DNA from: Desulfothermus okinawensis JCM 13304
Lineage (GTDB): Bacteria > Desulfobacterota > Desulfovibrionia > Desulfovibrionales > Desulfothermaceae
DNA length: 64,000 nt
Assembly: GCA_001311565.1 (NCBI GenBank)
Contig: BBBM01000011.1
Coordinates: 16,071-80,070 of the forward strand
Direction: 5' to 3'
Shown: piece after piece, positions 44,243-54,205 of the stretch
How the letters are laid out: each line of letters begins with the position of its first letter
Position numbering within the stretch: the first letter of the stretch is position 1
Translations under genes and position numbers: made by a program
Notes under the pieces: model-generated
The model's database searches: none
Told to the model about the DNA's origin: nothing
Seen by the model: the letters and a program-made list of their open reading frames with translations, nothing else

Positions 44243-45092
44243 ATGGGGACAAAAATTACAATACTCTGCGAAAATACTGCCGGTTCCATGTTTGGACTAA
44301 CAGGTGAGCATGGATTTTCTGCTAATTGAAAAGGACGGGAAAAAGATTTTGTTTGATACTGGACAAGGGTTTACCCTAAAGCACAATGCATCTATACTGG
44401 GAGTGGATTTTAAGGAAATAAATAAGATCGTAATTTCCCATGGACACTATGACCACACAGGTGGACTTGCAGATGCACTGTACCCACCAAGGGGAGCAAA
44501 TGTGTATATGCATCCTGATTGTTTTGGTGCCAAATATGCAAAATTGGAGACACCATTGGGACCAAATTACATCTATATTGGAATTAGATTTAAAAAGGAA
44601 CTCCTGGAAGATTCCCTCAAGGCAAATTTTGTCTATTTAAAAGAATTCACAGAGATCTCAAAAGGTATTTATTTCTCAGGTGAGATCCCAAAGGAGGAGG
44701 AATTTGCAATAAAAGATAGACGCCTTTTGGTAAAAACAGAGGATGGAAATTATATTGAAGATCCATTTAATGATGACATAAGCCTGTTGATTGAAACAGA
44801 CAAAGGACCTGTTGTCCTCCTTGGGTGTGCCCACAGTGGAGTTGTGAATATCTTGAGATACCTTTCAGAAAAGACAGGTCATAAAAAGTTCTATGCAGTA
44901 ATAGGTGGCACCCACCTTGGCTTTTTCCCCCCAGGTGAGGCATTAAATAATATCTTAAATGAGCTTGAGCGCTTTTCAGTTGAGCTTGTTGCAGTTTCCC
45001 ACTGTACAGGTCCTGTTGCAGCAGCCCACTGTTATATGAGGTTTAAGGATAAATTTGAATTTGCAAATGTGGGCTGGACAAAGGAGTTTTAA
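44243..45092 (+). CDS. Metallo-beta-lactamase-fold hydrolase (dihydropterin synthase type)
   Basis: Zinc-dependent hydrolase of the family annotated as 7,8-dihydropterin-6-yl-methyl-4-(beta-D-ribofuranosyl)aminobenzene 5'-phosphate synthase. The metal motif VISHGHYDHTGGL is intact. ILFDTGQGF precedes it, VVLLGCAHSGVVNIL and FYAVIGGTHLGF follow, and VAVSHCTGPVAA carries the last histidine. Start ATG 44243 with GGAGG upstream. One frame error lies near 44315. About 283 residues. In anaerobes this family is often linked to redox or folate-like chemistry; the substrate here is not known. Confidence 0.83.
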
Positions 45093-45128
45093 TTATATCT
45101 ATTTTTATTGTTATTTAGACTTCTGCAT

Positions 45129-45162
45129 TAACCCGAGTTTATCAAAATAATAAACTCTGGTA
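45129..45162. repeat. Dispersed palindromic repeat, copy 4
   Basis: TAACCCGAGTTTATCAAAAT followed by AATAAACTCTGG. It lies between the convergent metallo-hydrolase and fmdB-type genes. Confidence 0.8.
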
Positions 45163-45169
45163 AGATATT

Positions 45170-45434
45170 TTAGTGTTCACAGTGATTTTTTTCCGCATGG
45201 TTCGCTTCTGCCACAACAGGTCCTACCAGTGGCCTCGAACCTACATCCATTGCCTCGATCCCTTCTGGGAGTATGGGTTCTTGATCCCTCTAAAATAAAA
45301 CCCATACCCCCGCTAATTAGACGTTTAACAGTGGATCCACATTTAGGGCACTTATCTATTGGTTCATCTGTGATTGACTGCTCCATCTCAAATCTATAAC
45401 CGCACTCTTTGCATTCATATTCATAGGTGGGCAT
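45170..45434 (-). CDS. FmdB-family zinc ribbon protein
   Basis: Small zinc-ribbon protein. MPTYEYECKECGYRFEMEQ and DKCPKCGSTVKRLISGG form the FmdB zinc ribbon. The tail carries further cysteines (TCCGRSEPCGKNHCEH) seen after removing one A near 45188, giving a stop at 45170. About 87 residues. FmdB proteins are thought to be regulatory, but their role is not established. It is encoded downstream of the DUF89 gene on the same strand. Confidence 0.85.
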
Positions 45435-45487
45435 GCATCTACTCCTTTTTTTAGATTTACAATAATATTTTCAGCAGGTAAATTTTT

Positions 45488-46349
45488 TTATTTATTTTTT
45501 ATTGGCTGTGTCAAGACAAATGAGTTCAGTTTAACTTTTGCATGTGTTGCTATAACATCACATTTTGCCTTAAATAAGAAAAAGATGTTGTGTTCCACAC
45601 TACTTAAACTCTCAAAATTCCCCTGACCTTTTGAAATAATTAAATCTGCATTCCAGAATTCTTCTAAAAATTCCTTTTTGCAGTCTTCTAAAATGGTGCC
45701 TGGGGCATCTGAGCCATTATCTATTATCCTGACAAGTTTATCTAAATTACAGAAATTAGCATCAGAGACAGTTGCATCGTTTATAATAGGTTTACCCCTT
45801 ACAGCCAAAGTGATTTTATCAGGTCCTATTTCTTCGATAAACACCTTGTCAAATACTATTTCTCCAGCATTGTCAGCTAGATATAATATTTTTTTTTGCT
45901 CTCACTATTTGATTTTTAAATAGTTCAAAATCTCCAATAACTGCTTCAGATAAGGCATTAAGTATGGATTGTTTTATTTCACCTGGGGTTATCTCATTTT
46001 TCACCCCAAGATCTATTACATTTCCAGCCATTGCAAGTCTCATGGCTGTATTTAATGGGTCCTGGGAATTATATACCATGGACTTTAGTTTGGGATAATT
46101 TTCAAGTGCCAGTTTGTTGTGTCTATCTTTTATTTCTTTGTATGGGTCAGGATTGTTGGTTATTTTTCTAATTAAGGCATGAATGTGTTTAGCTGTATAT
46201 GGAGGTGGTTTTGACATATCTATCTGGCTTAATGTTAAAAGGACTTCACGCATTAAATGCTCCATAAGACCATCATCTATACCTATCATTTTCCCAACAT
46301 CAAGGGCATGACGAACAAAGCAGGGAATGCAATCTAAATAGGTCTTCAT
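45488..46349 (-). CDS. DUF89 (ARMT1-like) metal-dependent phosphatase
   Basis: DUF89 proteins are metal-dependent phosphatases of damaged metabolites. The archaeal/bacterial form starts with YLDCIPCFVRHALD, as here. The acidic metal motif LYLADNAGEIVFDKVF appears once an A-run near 45893 is corrected. VRGKPIINDATVSDA and LIISKGQGNFESL follow, both characteristic. About 287 residues, ATG 46349. It lies divergent to the cobalamin riboswitch. Confidence 0.88.
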
Positions 46350-46430
46350 CTTGTTTCTCCTTATCTAAAAATCAAGTTGATTTTTATACTAACCATGCTT
46401 ATCCTTTGCAAGGAATTTATTTGGTTTAGA

Positions 46431-46461
46431 CTAGGTTTATCATTTTAATAAGCTTGGGTTT
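46431..46461. repeat. Dispersed palindromic repeat, copy 5
   Basis: CTAGGTTTATCATTTTAATA followed by AGCTTGGGTT. It lies in the divergent gap between the DUF89 gene and the cobalamin riboswitch. Confidence 0.75.
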
Positions 46462-46517
46462 AAGTTTTGCTTGAAGAATTTTATTATCTCTATTAATAGA
46501 AAATTCATCTGATGAAC

Positions 46518-46880
46518 ATTCAGGTGCCCATTTGGGCTTAAAAGGGAATCCCGTGAAAATCGGGAACGAACCCATCGCTGTGATAGGGGGACGAAAGCTG
46601 CAGTGGGCCACTTTCCCCCGCCACCTTTTCAAGTGAAGGACTTGCTATTTGCTAGTAGCAGTGTGTGAAGGTCAAAAACTTTTTGCTTCACCTACGTCCT
46701 TGCTTAAAAAGGTGGCGGGGAGGGGGGAAGGCGCAGTGAGTAGATTGATCCCTAGAGTCAGAAGACCTGCCTGAATGGAGCTGGATCTCGCCCTGGGAAG
46801 GTGAGCATCCTTAAAAAGACCTGGATGAAAATGGGACATCCTGGTTTGTCAAAGGATATAAGACAAACTGGGATTTTTTT
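46518..46880 (+). ncRNA. Cobalamin (B12) riboswitch with extended variable arm
   Basis: The B12-box AGTCAGAAGACCTGCCTG is at 46756-46773. The conserved core GGGAATCCCGTGAAAATCGG lies near 46544-46563 and continues into a CCCATCGCTGTGA segment. Between the two lies an unusually long helical arm: 46611-46630 pairs with 46703-46730, and an inner hairpin spans 46665-46691. A terminator follows directly, and btuC starts two bases after it. Expected action: bound cobalamin stops transcription of the importer and biosynthesis genes downstream. Confidence 0.88.
46838..46880 (+). terminator. Riboswitch expression-platform terminator
   Basis: Hairpin ATCCTGGTTTGTC / GACAAACTGGGAT followed by a run of eight T, immediately before the btuC start codon. 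Confidence 0.88.
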
Positions 46881-46881
46881 T

Positions 46882-47902
46882 ATGAAAAAATTTTACTTCC
46901 AACTTGTTTTAGCAGCTTTTTTTTCTTCTACTAACCCTGTTTTTTTTCTCTATCCCAAGGATTTGTAAAGATTCCTTTCTTGGAAGTTGTAAAGATAATC
47001 TCTTCCAAACTTACAGGCATAACCTGTAAAAATATTTCCACTATCCACTATTCCATTATATGGGATGTAAGGCTTCCTCGCATAATATGTGCTGCCTTAG
47101 TTGGTGGGGCCCTGTCCATCTGTGGGGTTGTTTTTCAGGGGATACTATTAAATCCCCTTGCTGACCCATACACCCTTGGAATCTCTGCAGGGGCTGCATT
47201 TGGTGCATCTTTGGCCCTGTTATTTGGTATGAGTTTTTTTGGGAATCTATACTGTACCTTTTTTTCGCCTTTGTATTTGGTCTTGTTACACTCCTGGTGG
47301 TTATATACCTTTCATCCACCTCCAGCAGTGGGATATCTTCCAACAATCTTATCCTCTCAGGGGTTATAGTATCAGCAATACTTTCAGCAGGGATCAGTTT
47401 TTGTAAATACCTGGCACAGGAGAGGGTCTCAGTGATTGTATTTTGGCTACTTGGCAGTTTTGCCTCTTCAACCTGGACAAGTGGACTGCTTATATTGCTC
47501 TGTTTAATTGTCTCTTTTGCAGTATTTATATTTTACTTTAGGGATCTAAACCTGCTCAGCCTGGGCGGAAAAACTGCATCTTCAATGGGTGTGGACCCAA
47601 AAAAAGGTGAGGATCTTACTACTTGTCTTTTCTTCTCTTTTAACAGGGGTTTGTGTTTCTTTTTCTGGGATAATAGGATTTGTGGGACTGCTTGTTCCCC
47701 ATATGGTGAGGTCAGTAGTAGGTCCAAATCACCTGAAACTTCTGCCTGCATCCCTTATTGCCGGCGCAATAATGTTGACTCTGGCAGATACCTTGACAAG
47801 GGCGTATCTCCCCACTGAAGTCCCAATAGGCGTGTTAACAGCCCTGATTGGTGGTCCATTTTTTTTGCTATATCTTTAGGAAAAAAACAGGTGGGTTTTT
47901 GA
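46882..47902 (+). CDS. btuC: BtuC-type corrinoid ABC transporter permease
   Basis: Inner-membrane permease of the FecCD/BtuC family. The corrected sequence has an N-terminal helix (FYFQLVLAAFF). DVRLPRIICAALVGGALSIC and FQGILLNPLADPYTLGIS follow, and then GISAGAAFGASLAL, the family's signature regions. Later helices include GVCVSFSGIIGFVGLLVPHM and PTEVPIGVLTALIGGPFF. Errors near 46917, 46942, 47237, 47265, 47606 and 47862 divide it. Start ATG 46882, right after the riboswitch terminator, so a cobalamin substrate is likely. The end near 47902 overlaps btuD. Confidence 0.88.
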
Positions 47903-48709
47903 AGGTGGATAGACAAATCTTAGAGGCAAAAGACATCTCTTTTTCATACAATAATGAACCAGTTTTAAAAGATATATCCCTTAAATTTTGCCAGGGGAAA
48001 TTTTATGGTATTCTTGGGCCAAATGGAAGCGGTAAATCCACATTGCTTGATATATTAATGGGCTATAAATTCCCAGACAGGGGCAGGGTCCTTTTATATG
48101 GTAAGGAGATAAGATCTTTAAAAAAAATCAGAAATAGCAAAAAGGATTTCATATGTACCCCAGAGTTTTAGTGTCAACTTTCCCTTTACTGTAGATGAGA
48201 TAATAACCATGGGGAGATATCCCTATGTGAAGAGATTTTCCCTTCCATCTATAGAGGATATTGAAATTGTAAGGGAGGTGGAAAGGAAGGTGGATGTATT
48301 TGACCTTAGAAAAAAACTCATAACAGAGCTAAGTGGAGGTGAGAAACAACGTGTTATGATAGCAAGGGCCCTTGCCCAGGATACTCCAATCTTTCTTTTA
48401 GACGAACCAACTTCTAACCTGGACATAAAACACAGTTTGAAAATACTCTCTATATTTAAGAAAAATGTAATCTATAAAAGAAGTTGTGTAATATGTGTAT
48501 TCCACAACATTAATGAGGCTACCTCTTTTTGTGATGAACTTATATTTTTAAAACAGGGAAAAGTTATTGAGTCTGGTCCTTCCAGCAAAGTAATTAGTGA
48601 AGATATTTTGAAAGAGGTGTTTGAGGTAGATGTTAAACTAAGGTTTGAGGAAAGATTAAATTGTTATCAGGTGTTATTTTTAAATGGAGGTTTTGAAAAT
48701 GAAAAATAG
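47899..48709 (+). CDS. btuD: BtuD-type corrinoid ABC transporter ATPase
   Basis: ATPase subunit. Walker A LGPNGSGKSTLLDIL, Q-loop region SYVPQSF (after frame correction near 48127), signature LSGGEKQRVMIARALAQD, Walker B IFLLDEPTSNLD, and the H-loop histidine in CVFHNINEA. About 268 residues. The start is TTG 47899, with an AGGTGGG upstream, overlapping the btuC end; GTG 47905 is also possible. The frame runs into btuF with a small overlap. Confidence 0.9.
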
Positions 48710-49676
48710 GTTACTCGCTTTTTCATTAGTTTGCATTGTTTATCTAGTTGTAGGGGTAAGCACAATATACGCATTTAAGCTGGATAATGATATTATAATT
48801 GATGATAAAGGAAGACATGTAAAAGTAATCAGGCCTTACACAAGGATAATATCTTTGTATCCTGCCCATACTGAAAATATTTGTGCACTAAATAGTGCTA
48901 AAGAATTAGTTGGAATATCCATAAGTGATACCTATCCAAAATATATTTTAAATAAAATTAGATTCTCATATCATTTTGGAGTAGAGCGATTTCTGGCTGT
49001 AAAACCTGATTTGATATTAATCAGACCAATGATAGATTTTGCCTATCCTGGTTTAATAAAAAAAATTTGAAAAAGAAAATATAACTGTTATCTCTCTTCA
49101 GCCAAATAATATATCTTCCTTATATACGTATTGGAAGATATTGGGGAAGATTACTGGTCATGAAAAACTTTCAGGAGATATGATTTCTGATTTTAAAAAT
49201 AGTATTTTATTTTTTTAAATCAATTAATAATAAAATTAAAAATAAAAAAAAAGGTCTATTTTGAATCAATACACAGAAAGTTTAAGACATTTTCCAGAGA
49301 TTCTATCCCAATTTTTGTCTTAACATGTGCAGGGGGAATAAATATAGCAAAGGATGCATATCAGGTAAGACATTCAAATATTGCTGATTATGGAAAAGAA
49401 AAATTACTATCAAAAGCATCTAAAATAGATGTTTTTATATCCCAATATGGACGTATGAATAGAATCAGGGTTGAAGATATTATAAAAGAACCTGGATTTG
49501 AAATAATCAAGGCAGTGAAAAATAAAGAAGTATATACAGTTGATGAGGAATTAACATCAAGGCCAACACTCAGGCTCTTAATGGGTATTTATGAAATTGG
49601 GCATATTTTATATCCACATTACTATAATAGCAAAGTGAAACAAAAGGTAGAGATGGTATTAAAAAAAATATTATAA
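48699..49676 (+). CDS. btuF: BtuF-type periplasmic corrinoid-binding protein
   Basis: Substrate-binding component. Signal peptide (LLAFSLVCIVYLVVGVSTIYA), then DDKGRHVKVIRPYTRIISLYP and NICALNSAKELVGISISDTYP, followed by LAVKPDLILIRPMID, the class III binding-protein pattern. The C-terminal lobe ends with GFEIIKAVKNKEVYTVDEEL. About 325 residues. Errors near 49065, 49212 and 49250 interrupt it. GGAGG precedes ATG 48699. It is the third gene under the cobalamin riboswitch. Confidence 0.85.
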
Positions 49677-49708
49677 GAAATAGATATTATTAATTTTAGG
49701 AGATTACT

Positions 49709-50437
49709 ATGGGCAAACAGGGTAAATTGTATGGAATAGGGGTAGGTCCAGGAGATCCAGAGCTTATTACAGTCAAGGCAGTAAAGATTTTAGAGAGAGT
49801 AGATGTAGTGTATTCTGCGTGTTCAACCAAGAATAAACACTCCCTTGCCTTTGAAATTGCATCTAAATATATCCCTGATAAAACCCAGTGTGTTTTTTTT
49901 GCCATTTCCTATGGTATTGAATAAGGAAGAAGCAAAAACATACTGGGAATCCCATGCACAAAGAATTGTCAAAGATATAGAATCAGGAAAAGATATTGCA
50001 TTTTTGACCCTTGGAGATCCACTGATATATTCTACTTTTGGGTATTTACTAAGATATATTCAAGAAATAGCTCCGTCTGTGGAAATATGTATAGTTCCTG
50101 GCATCACTTCCTATCAGGCTGCAGCAGCTGTGACAAAGACTGTACTTGCTGAAGGAGAAGAACTACTTACTGTTGTATCAGGGGTAAAGGGGGGTGATCA
50201 TTTAAGAAAGGTTTCAGATTTGTGTGAGAATATTGTTTTTTTTAAAGGCCTACAAGAACATAGATGACATACTTTCCTCCCTAAAAGAGACAGGCAGGAT
50301 AAATTCCAGTCATGCTGTTATAAGGTGTGGCTTTAAAGATCAAAAAAATTATAGAAAATATTCAAGAGTTAAAGGGCAAAAAGCCCGTATACTGGACATT
50401 AATAATATCAAAAAAAAGGCTGTTTAAAATAGTATGA
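49709..50437 (+). CDS. cbiL: Cobalt-precorrin-2 C20-methyltransferase
   Basis: SAM-dependent methyltransferase placing the C20 methyl of the corrin ring. [22 protein letters not shown] opens the tetrapyrrole methylase fold, and [16 protein letters not shown] plus [13 protein letters not shown] are the substrate and SAM loops; the start matches the C20 enzymes. Frames break near 49895, 50238 and 50344, and the corrected C-terminus overlaps the next gene by four bases. About 242 residues. First biosynthetic gene after the importer. Confidence 0.88.
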
Positions 50438-51494
50438 AAAAAAGGCTCCAGTTCCATTATCCTATCTTTTGCTTTGAGTATAGTGCTTATCTATTTTATA
50501 TTTAGATTTGGCCATGTAACAGGACCAGTTTTTCTTAAAAAAGTATTATTTCCTCTGGTTAGGATGCTATTTTTTATATCAATAGGGCTGGTAATAGGAG
50601 AGATAATTGAGGCCACTGGATGGACCAGGTATCTTGCAGTTATTGCCAAGCCCCTTTTTAAGTTTGCCCATTTGGATGAGAGGTGTGCTGCTACATTTAC
50701 TGTGGCATTTTTCTCTGGGGTGGGTGCAAATACCATGCTCTATAATTTTTATAAAAATGGAAAGATAGATAAAAAAGAGGTGATTTTGACAAATATTATG
50801 AATCAGTTACCTGCCTTTTTTTTGCATCTTCCATCAACAATCTTTATTATCATACCTTTGACTGGAAAAGCTGGGATTGTGTACCTTGTCCTGGTCTTTA
50901 CAGCAATTATCCTCAGGATATTTTTGCTATCTTTATTTGGACATTTTTTTTCTTGAGGAGGAAGAGTCATCTATTCAGTTGGATAATAAAGAAATTATCC
51001 AAAAGACTTTTAAACATAAACAGGATATACCCAGAAGGATCTTAAAAAAAGGTTCCAAAAAGGATACTCCATATAGTAAAATTTGTTTTTCCAATCTTTT
51101 TAGGGGTATTTTTGCTAAAACAACTGGGAGTATTTGATGGTTTGAGAGATATAATAGCATCTACATTAATTGGTAAGATTATGCCTGTTGAGAGCCTTTC
51201 CATGGTTGTTTTATCTTTTATTGCAGATTATACATCGGGATTTGTTACTGCAGGGGCCCTGCTTTCACAACATGTACTTACATTTAAACAGGGGGTTATT
51301 GCCATTTTGCTTGGCAATATAATTGCCATTCCCATGAGGGCATTGAGACATCAATTGCCACGTTTTTTTTGGGATATTTTCACCTGGTCTGGGGACCCAG
51401 GTCCTTGTTATAGGACAGCTTACAAGGGCTATTTCCCTTATAGTTGTGGGGACTATATACTTTTTTTTGTTTTTTGAGTATAATCTTAACCTGA
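50434..51494 (+). CDS. Gate-domain (nucleoside-recognition) membrane protein
   Basis: Polytopic inner-membrane protein of about 350 residues with two Gate domains. The first half contains FFISIGLVIGEIIEATGW and CAATFTVAFFSGVGANTMLY. The second half contains DGLRDIIASTLIGKIMPVES and VLSFIADYTSGFVTAGALL. It resembles SpmA/SpmB-type and YjiH-like proteins. Homopolymer errors lie near 50440, 50820, 50950, 51050, 51370 and 51468. Its stop codon falls in the following palindromic repeat. Its place between cbiL and cbiC suggests a transport role in corrinoid metabolism (cobalt, base or precursor), which is inference. Confidence 0.72.
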
Positions 51495-51522
51495 GTTTAT
51501 CAAAATGATAGACGTTGGGTAA
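51487..51522. repeat. Dispersed palindromic repeat, copy 6
   Basis: TAACCTGAGTTTATCAAAAT followed by GATAGACGTTGGGTAA. It lies in a tandem gap between the Gate-domain gene and cbiC and contains the likely stop of the former. Confidence 0.8.
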
Positions 51523-51545
51523 AAGAGATAGCTACAGGAGTCAAT

Positions 51546-52177
51546 ATGATAAAGATTATGGATCCAATGGAGATAGAAAAAAGATCTTTTGAGATAATCG
51601 AGCAGGAGACCAAAAAAATTGAAAGGGGATATTCCCTTTTCAGATGAGGAGTGGATAATAGTTAGACGTCTTATTCACACAACTGCGGATTTTGATATCC
51701 TGGACAACGTAGTTTTCATAAAGATAGTATATCTGCAGGAAAAAAGGCAATTAAAAATGGATGTGTGATTGTAACAGACACAAATATGGCAAAATCAGGA
51801 ATAAGCAAGGCCAGGCTATCCAAATTTAATCTGGAAGTCCATTGTTTTGTATCAGATGGTGATGTGGCAGAGGAGGCCAGAAAAAGAAATTGCACAAGGT
51901 CTATGATTGCAGTAGAAAAGGCCTTGTCAATGGATAAGGATATAATTTTTGGCATTGGAAATGCGCCAACTGCATTGTTTCATCTCATTGATTTAATGGA
52001 AAAAGGCCAGGCAAAACCTGCCTTATTTTGGGGATGGTTGTGGGGTTTGTAGGGGCTGCTGAGGCAAAGGATGAGCTTATATCAAAATCCAGTGTCCCAT
52101 ATATTGCACTTAAAGGTAGGAAAGGTGGATCACCCCTTATTTCTGCCACAATAAATGCACTTTTGGATCTGTGTTAA
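51546..52177 (+). CDS. cbiC: Cobalt-precorrin-8 methylmutase CbiC
   Basis: Moves the C11 methyl to C12 to form cobyrinate. EKRSFEIIEQE near the N-terminus is followed by RRLIHTTADFDI with the catalytic histidine, then VTDTNMAKSGIS, IFGIGNAPTALFHL and LVGF-type GFVGAAEAKDEL, all family motifs. About 208 residues. ATG 51546 follows a palindromic repeat. Errors lie near 51625, 51717 and 52033. It is part of the cobalamin gene run. Confidence 0.9.
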
Positions 52178-52257
52178 TTAAATGTAGTGTAGATAAGTTA
52201 TATTTTAATTTTTGATAAACACAAAAGAATTTTGATGGTTTTAGTTAGGAGCATTAC

Positions 52258-52496
52258 ATGAAGACTACTAGATATTTTGAATATACAAAAAAAAGAGACC
52301 TGATAGAGCTCAAATTAAGCAAGAATGGATAGAATATGTAATAAAATATCCTAAAAAGATTGAAATTCAATCTGATGGAAGGATTAGAAAATGGGCCAAG
52401 ATAAAAGAGATAAATAAGTATCTTAGAGTAATTTTATTAGAAGATGGAGAAACTGTTCATAATGCATTTTTTGATAGAACGTTTAAGGAGGATTAA
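52258..52496 (+). CDS. Small DUF4258-like protein, possible toxin
   Basis: About 78 residues reconstructed after removing one A near 52293. The segment RPDRAQIKQEWIEYVIKYP, then SDGRIRKWAKIKEI, YLRVILLEDGETV and FFDRTFKED, resembles compact BrnT/DUF4258-like toxin folds. This is a pattern judgement, not a firm family match. It lies two bases before a DUF2283 gene, an arrangement commonly seen for such pairs. The pair interrupts the cobalamin genes between cbiC and cbiD. Confidence 0.55.
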
Positions 52497-52497
52497 A

Positions 52498-52728
52498 ATG
52501 AAGGTAAAATATTTCTCAGATACTGATACAGCTCTAATAGAGTTTACAGATAATGAAGTATATGAGACTAAAGAAATTAGTGAAAATATTTATATTGATT
52601 TAGACAATAAAGGCAATCTAGTAAGTATGACCATTGAACATGCAAAGGCAAATGCAGGATTGGGCGAGATTTCCTATATGGAAATCGTTTCTTCACAGGA
52701 TGATGATTTAATTGAACAATATGTTTAA
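52498..52728 (+). CDS. DUF2283 protein, possible antitoxin
   Basis: A 77-residue intact protein: YFSDTDTALIEFTDNEVYET and ISENIYIDLDNKGNLVSMTI are the DUF2283 signature. AGGAGG immediately precedes ATG 52498. DUF2283 proteins are often found next to small toxin-like partners. Its translation is probably coupled to the gene two bases upstream. Confidence 0.8.
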   Translation: MKVKYFSDTDTALIEFTDNEVYETKEISENIYIDLDNKGNLVSMTIEHAKANAGLGEISYMEIVSSQDDDLIEQYV

Positions 52729-52776
52729 ATTATCTGCTCCTATTTTTGGATTTGTAAAAAAACATTAGTTTTTAAA

Positions 52777-53875
52777 ATGGCGCAAAAAAACAAAATTAAG
52801 AATAGGTTATACTACAGGCTCATGTGCCACTGCTGCTGCAATGGCTGGTGTTATGGCTATTTTAGACAGGGAACCGGAGATAGTCCATGTGCCAACTCCA
52901 ATTGGGAAGAAACTCAGGATACCTATTTTTCAGGTTTATAAAAAGGGATGTTTTGCCAGAGTATGGGTAAAAAAAGGATGCTGGAGATGATCCAGATGTA
53001 ACCCATGGAGCCCTTGTTGGTGCAAGGGTGGTTGTGGAACCCTGGGACAGAGAAAGTGTTGTTGAAATTTTTGGGGGAAGGGGAGTTGGAGTTGTCACAA
53101 AACCTGGCCTTCCAGTAAAAATGGGCTATGCAGCCATAAATCCAACGCCCAGGGAACAGATAGTAAGGGGTGTTTTGTATACCCTATCCACCTCGGTGTT
53201 AGGGCCAGGGTATGTGTTATTGTGGAAGTTGAAGATGGTGAAAAAAATCGCCAAAAAAACCTTAAATCCAAGGTTGGGTATCCTTGGGGGTGTGTCCATA
53301 TTGGGCACCAGGGGTACAGTGATTCCATATTCTGCTGAGGCATATAAAGAGACAATAACCTTGGCAATGGATGTTGCAAAAAAAAATTGGTGTGGCTCAT
53401 ATAGGGCTTACAACGGGTGGTAGGAGCGAGAGGTTACTTATGGGGAAGCTTTCCCATCTTCCAAAGGAAGCATTTATCCAGATTGCAGACTTTTTTTTAT
53501 TTTGCTCTAAAGTGCGCTAAAGATAAAGGATTCTCAACGGTTAGTTTTGGTGTGTTTCCTGGAAAATTAATTAAAATGGCACAGGGATATAAATATACCC
53601 ATGCAAAACACACCAAGATAGATTTTAATCTACTATCAAAATGGGCAGAAGATGTTGGTTTTTCTAAAGATGTGTGCTATGAGATAAAGGGAGCAAATAC
53701 AGGAAGACATGTGATGGAGATAATAGATAGAGATAAACAAAAAAAGATAGCCTTTATAGAATCTCTTTGTAAAAGGGCCATTTTAGTTGGAAAAAGATTC
53801 TCTGATAATAGTCTTAATATTGCATATTATGTATTTGACTACTCAGAAGATTTTATATTTTCCTATGCAGGATAG
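52777..53875 (+). CDS. cbiD: Cobalt-precorrin-5B C1-methyltransferase CbiD
   Basis: Methylates C1 of the corrin ring in the anaerobic pathway. GYTTGSCATAAAMAGVMAIL at the start, DDPDVTHGALVGARV, LGILGGVSILGTRGTVIPYS and HIGLTTGGRSERL are diagnostic. About 360 residues, ATG 52777. Frames break near 52790, 52972, 53215, 53243, 53385 and 53495. Presence of CbiD rather than CobF marks the oxygen-independent route. Confidence 0.91.
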
Positions 53876-53879
53876 AGTT

Positions 53880-54194
53880 ATGGATACTTTTTCAAGGATT
53901 AAAGATGCAAGGAAGTTACTTAATATTGAAGAAAAGTCCTCTATAAAAGAGATTAGAGAAAATTACTTAAAGCTATTAAAAAAAATTTCATCCAGATACT
54001 GGAGATGGGGATAAAGATAGGTTAAGAGAGATTACAAAAGATATTATAGATGCATATAATTTACTTATGGATTATTGCTATAACTACGAAATTTCTTTTA
54101 AAAAAAGAGGATGTAGAGAGATTTTTAAAGGACGAGGAGTGGTGGTTTTATAGATTTGGTGAAGATCCCCTGTGGGGAAAAGCAAAAAAAATAA
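53880..54194 (+). CDS. J-domain protein
   Basis: About 104 residues. DARKLLNIEEKSSIKEIREN and YLKLLKKFHPDTGDGDK (after removing one A near 53985) form helices II-III of a J domain, with the invariant HPD tripeptide present. ITKDIIDAYNLLMDY forms the last helix, and a tryptophan-rich tail (DEEWWFYRFGEDPLWGK) follows. It would stimulate DnaK ATPase. It starts 5 bases after cbiD and ends 12 bases before cbiET, so it is embedded in the cobalamin run. Which client it serves is unknown. Confidence 0.75.
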
Positions 54195-54205
54195 TATGGA
54201 GATAT

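Noticed and set aside
46980..47369. BtuC starting at 46980
   Set aside because: Correcting two T-runs shows an in-frame ATG at 46882 directly after the riboswitch terminator, with a proper first membrane helix.
47848..48171. BtuC-BtuD fusion
   Set aside because: The joined frame depends on the length of an A-run at 47881; one base fewer gives a normal BtuC end and an overlapping BtuD start.
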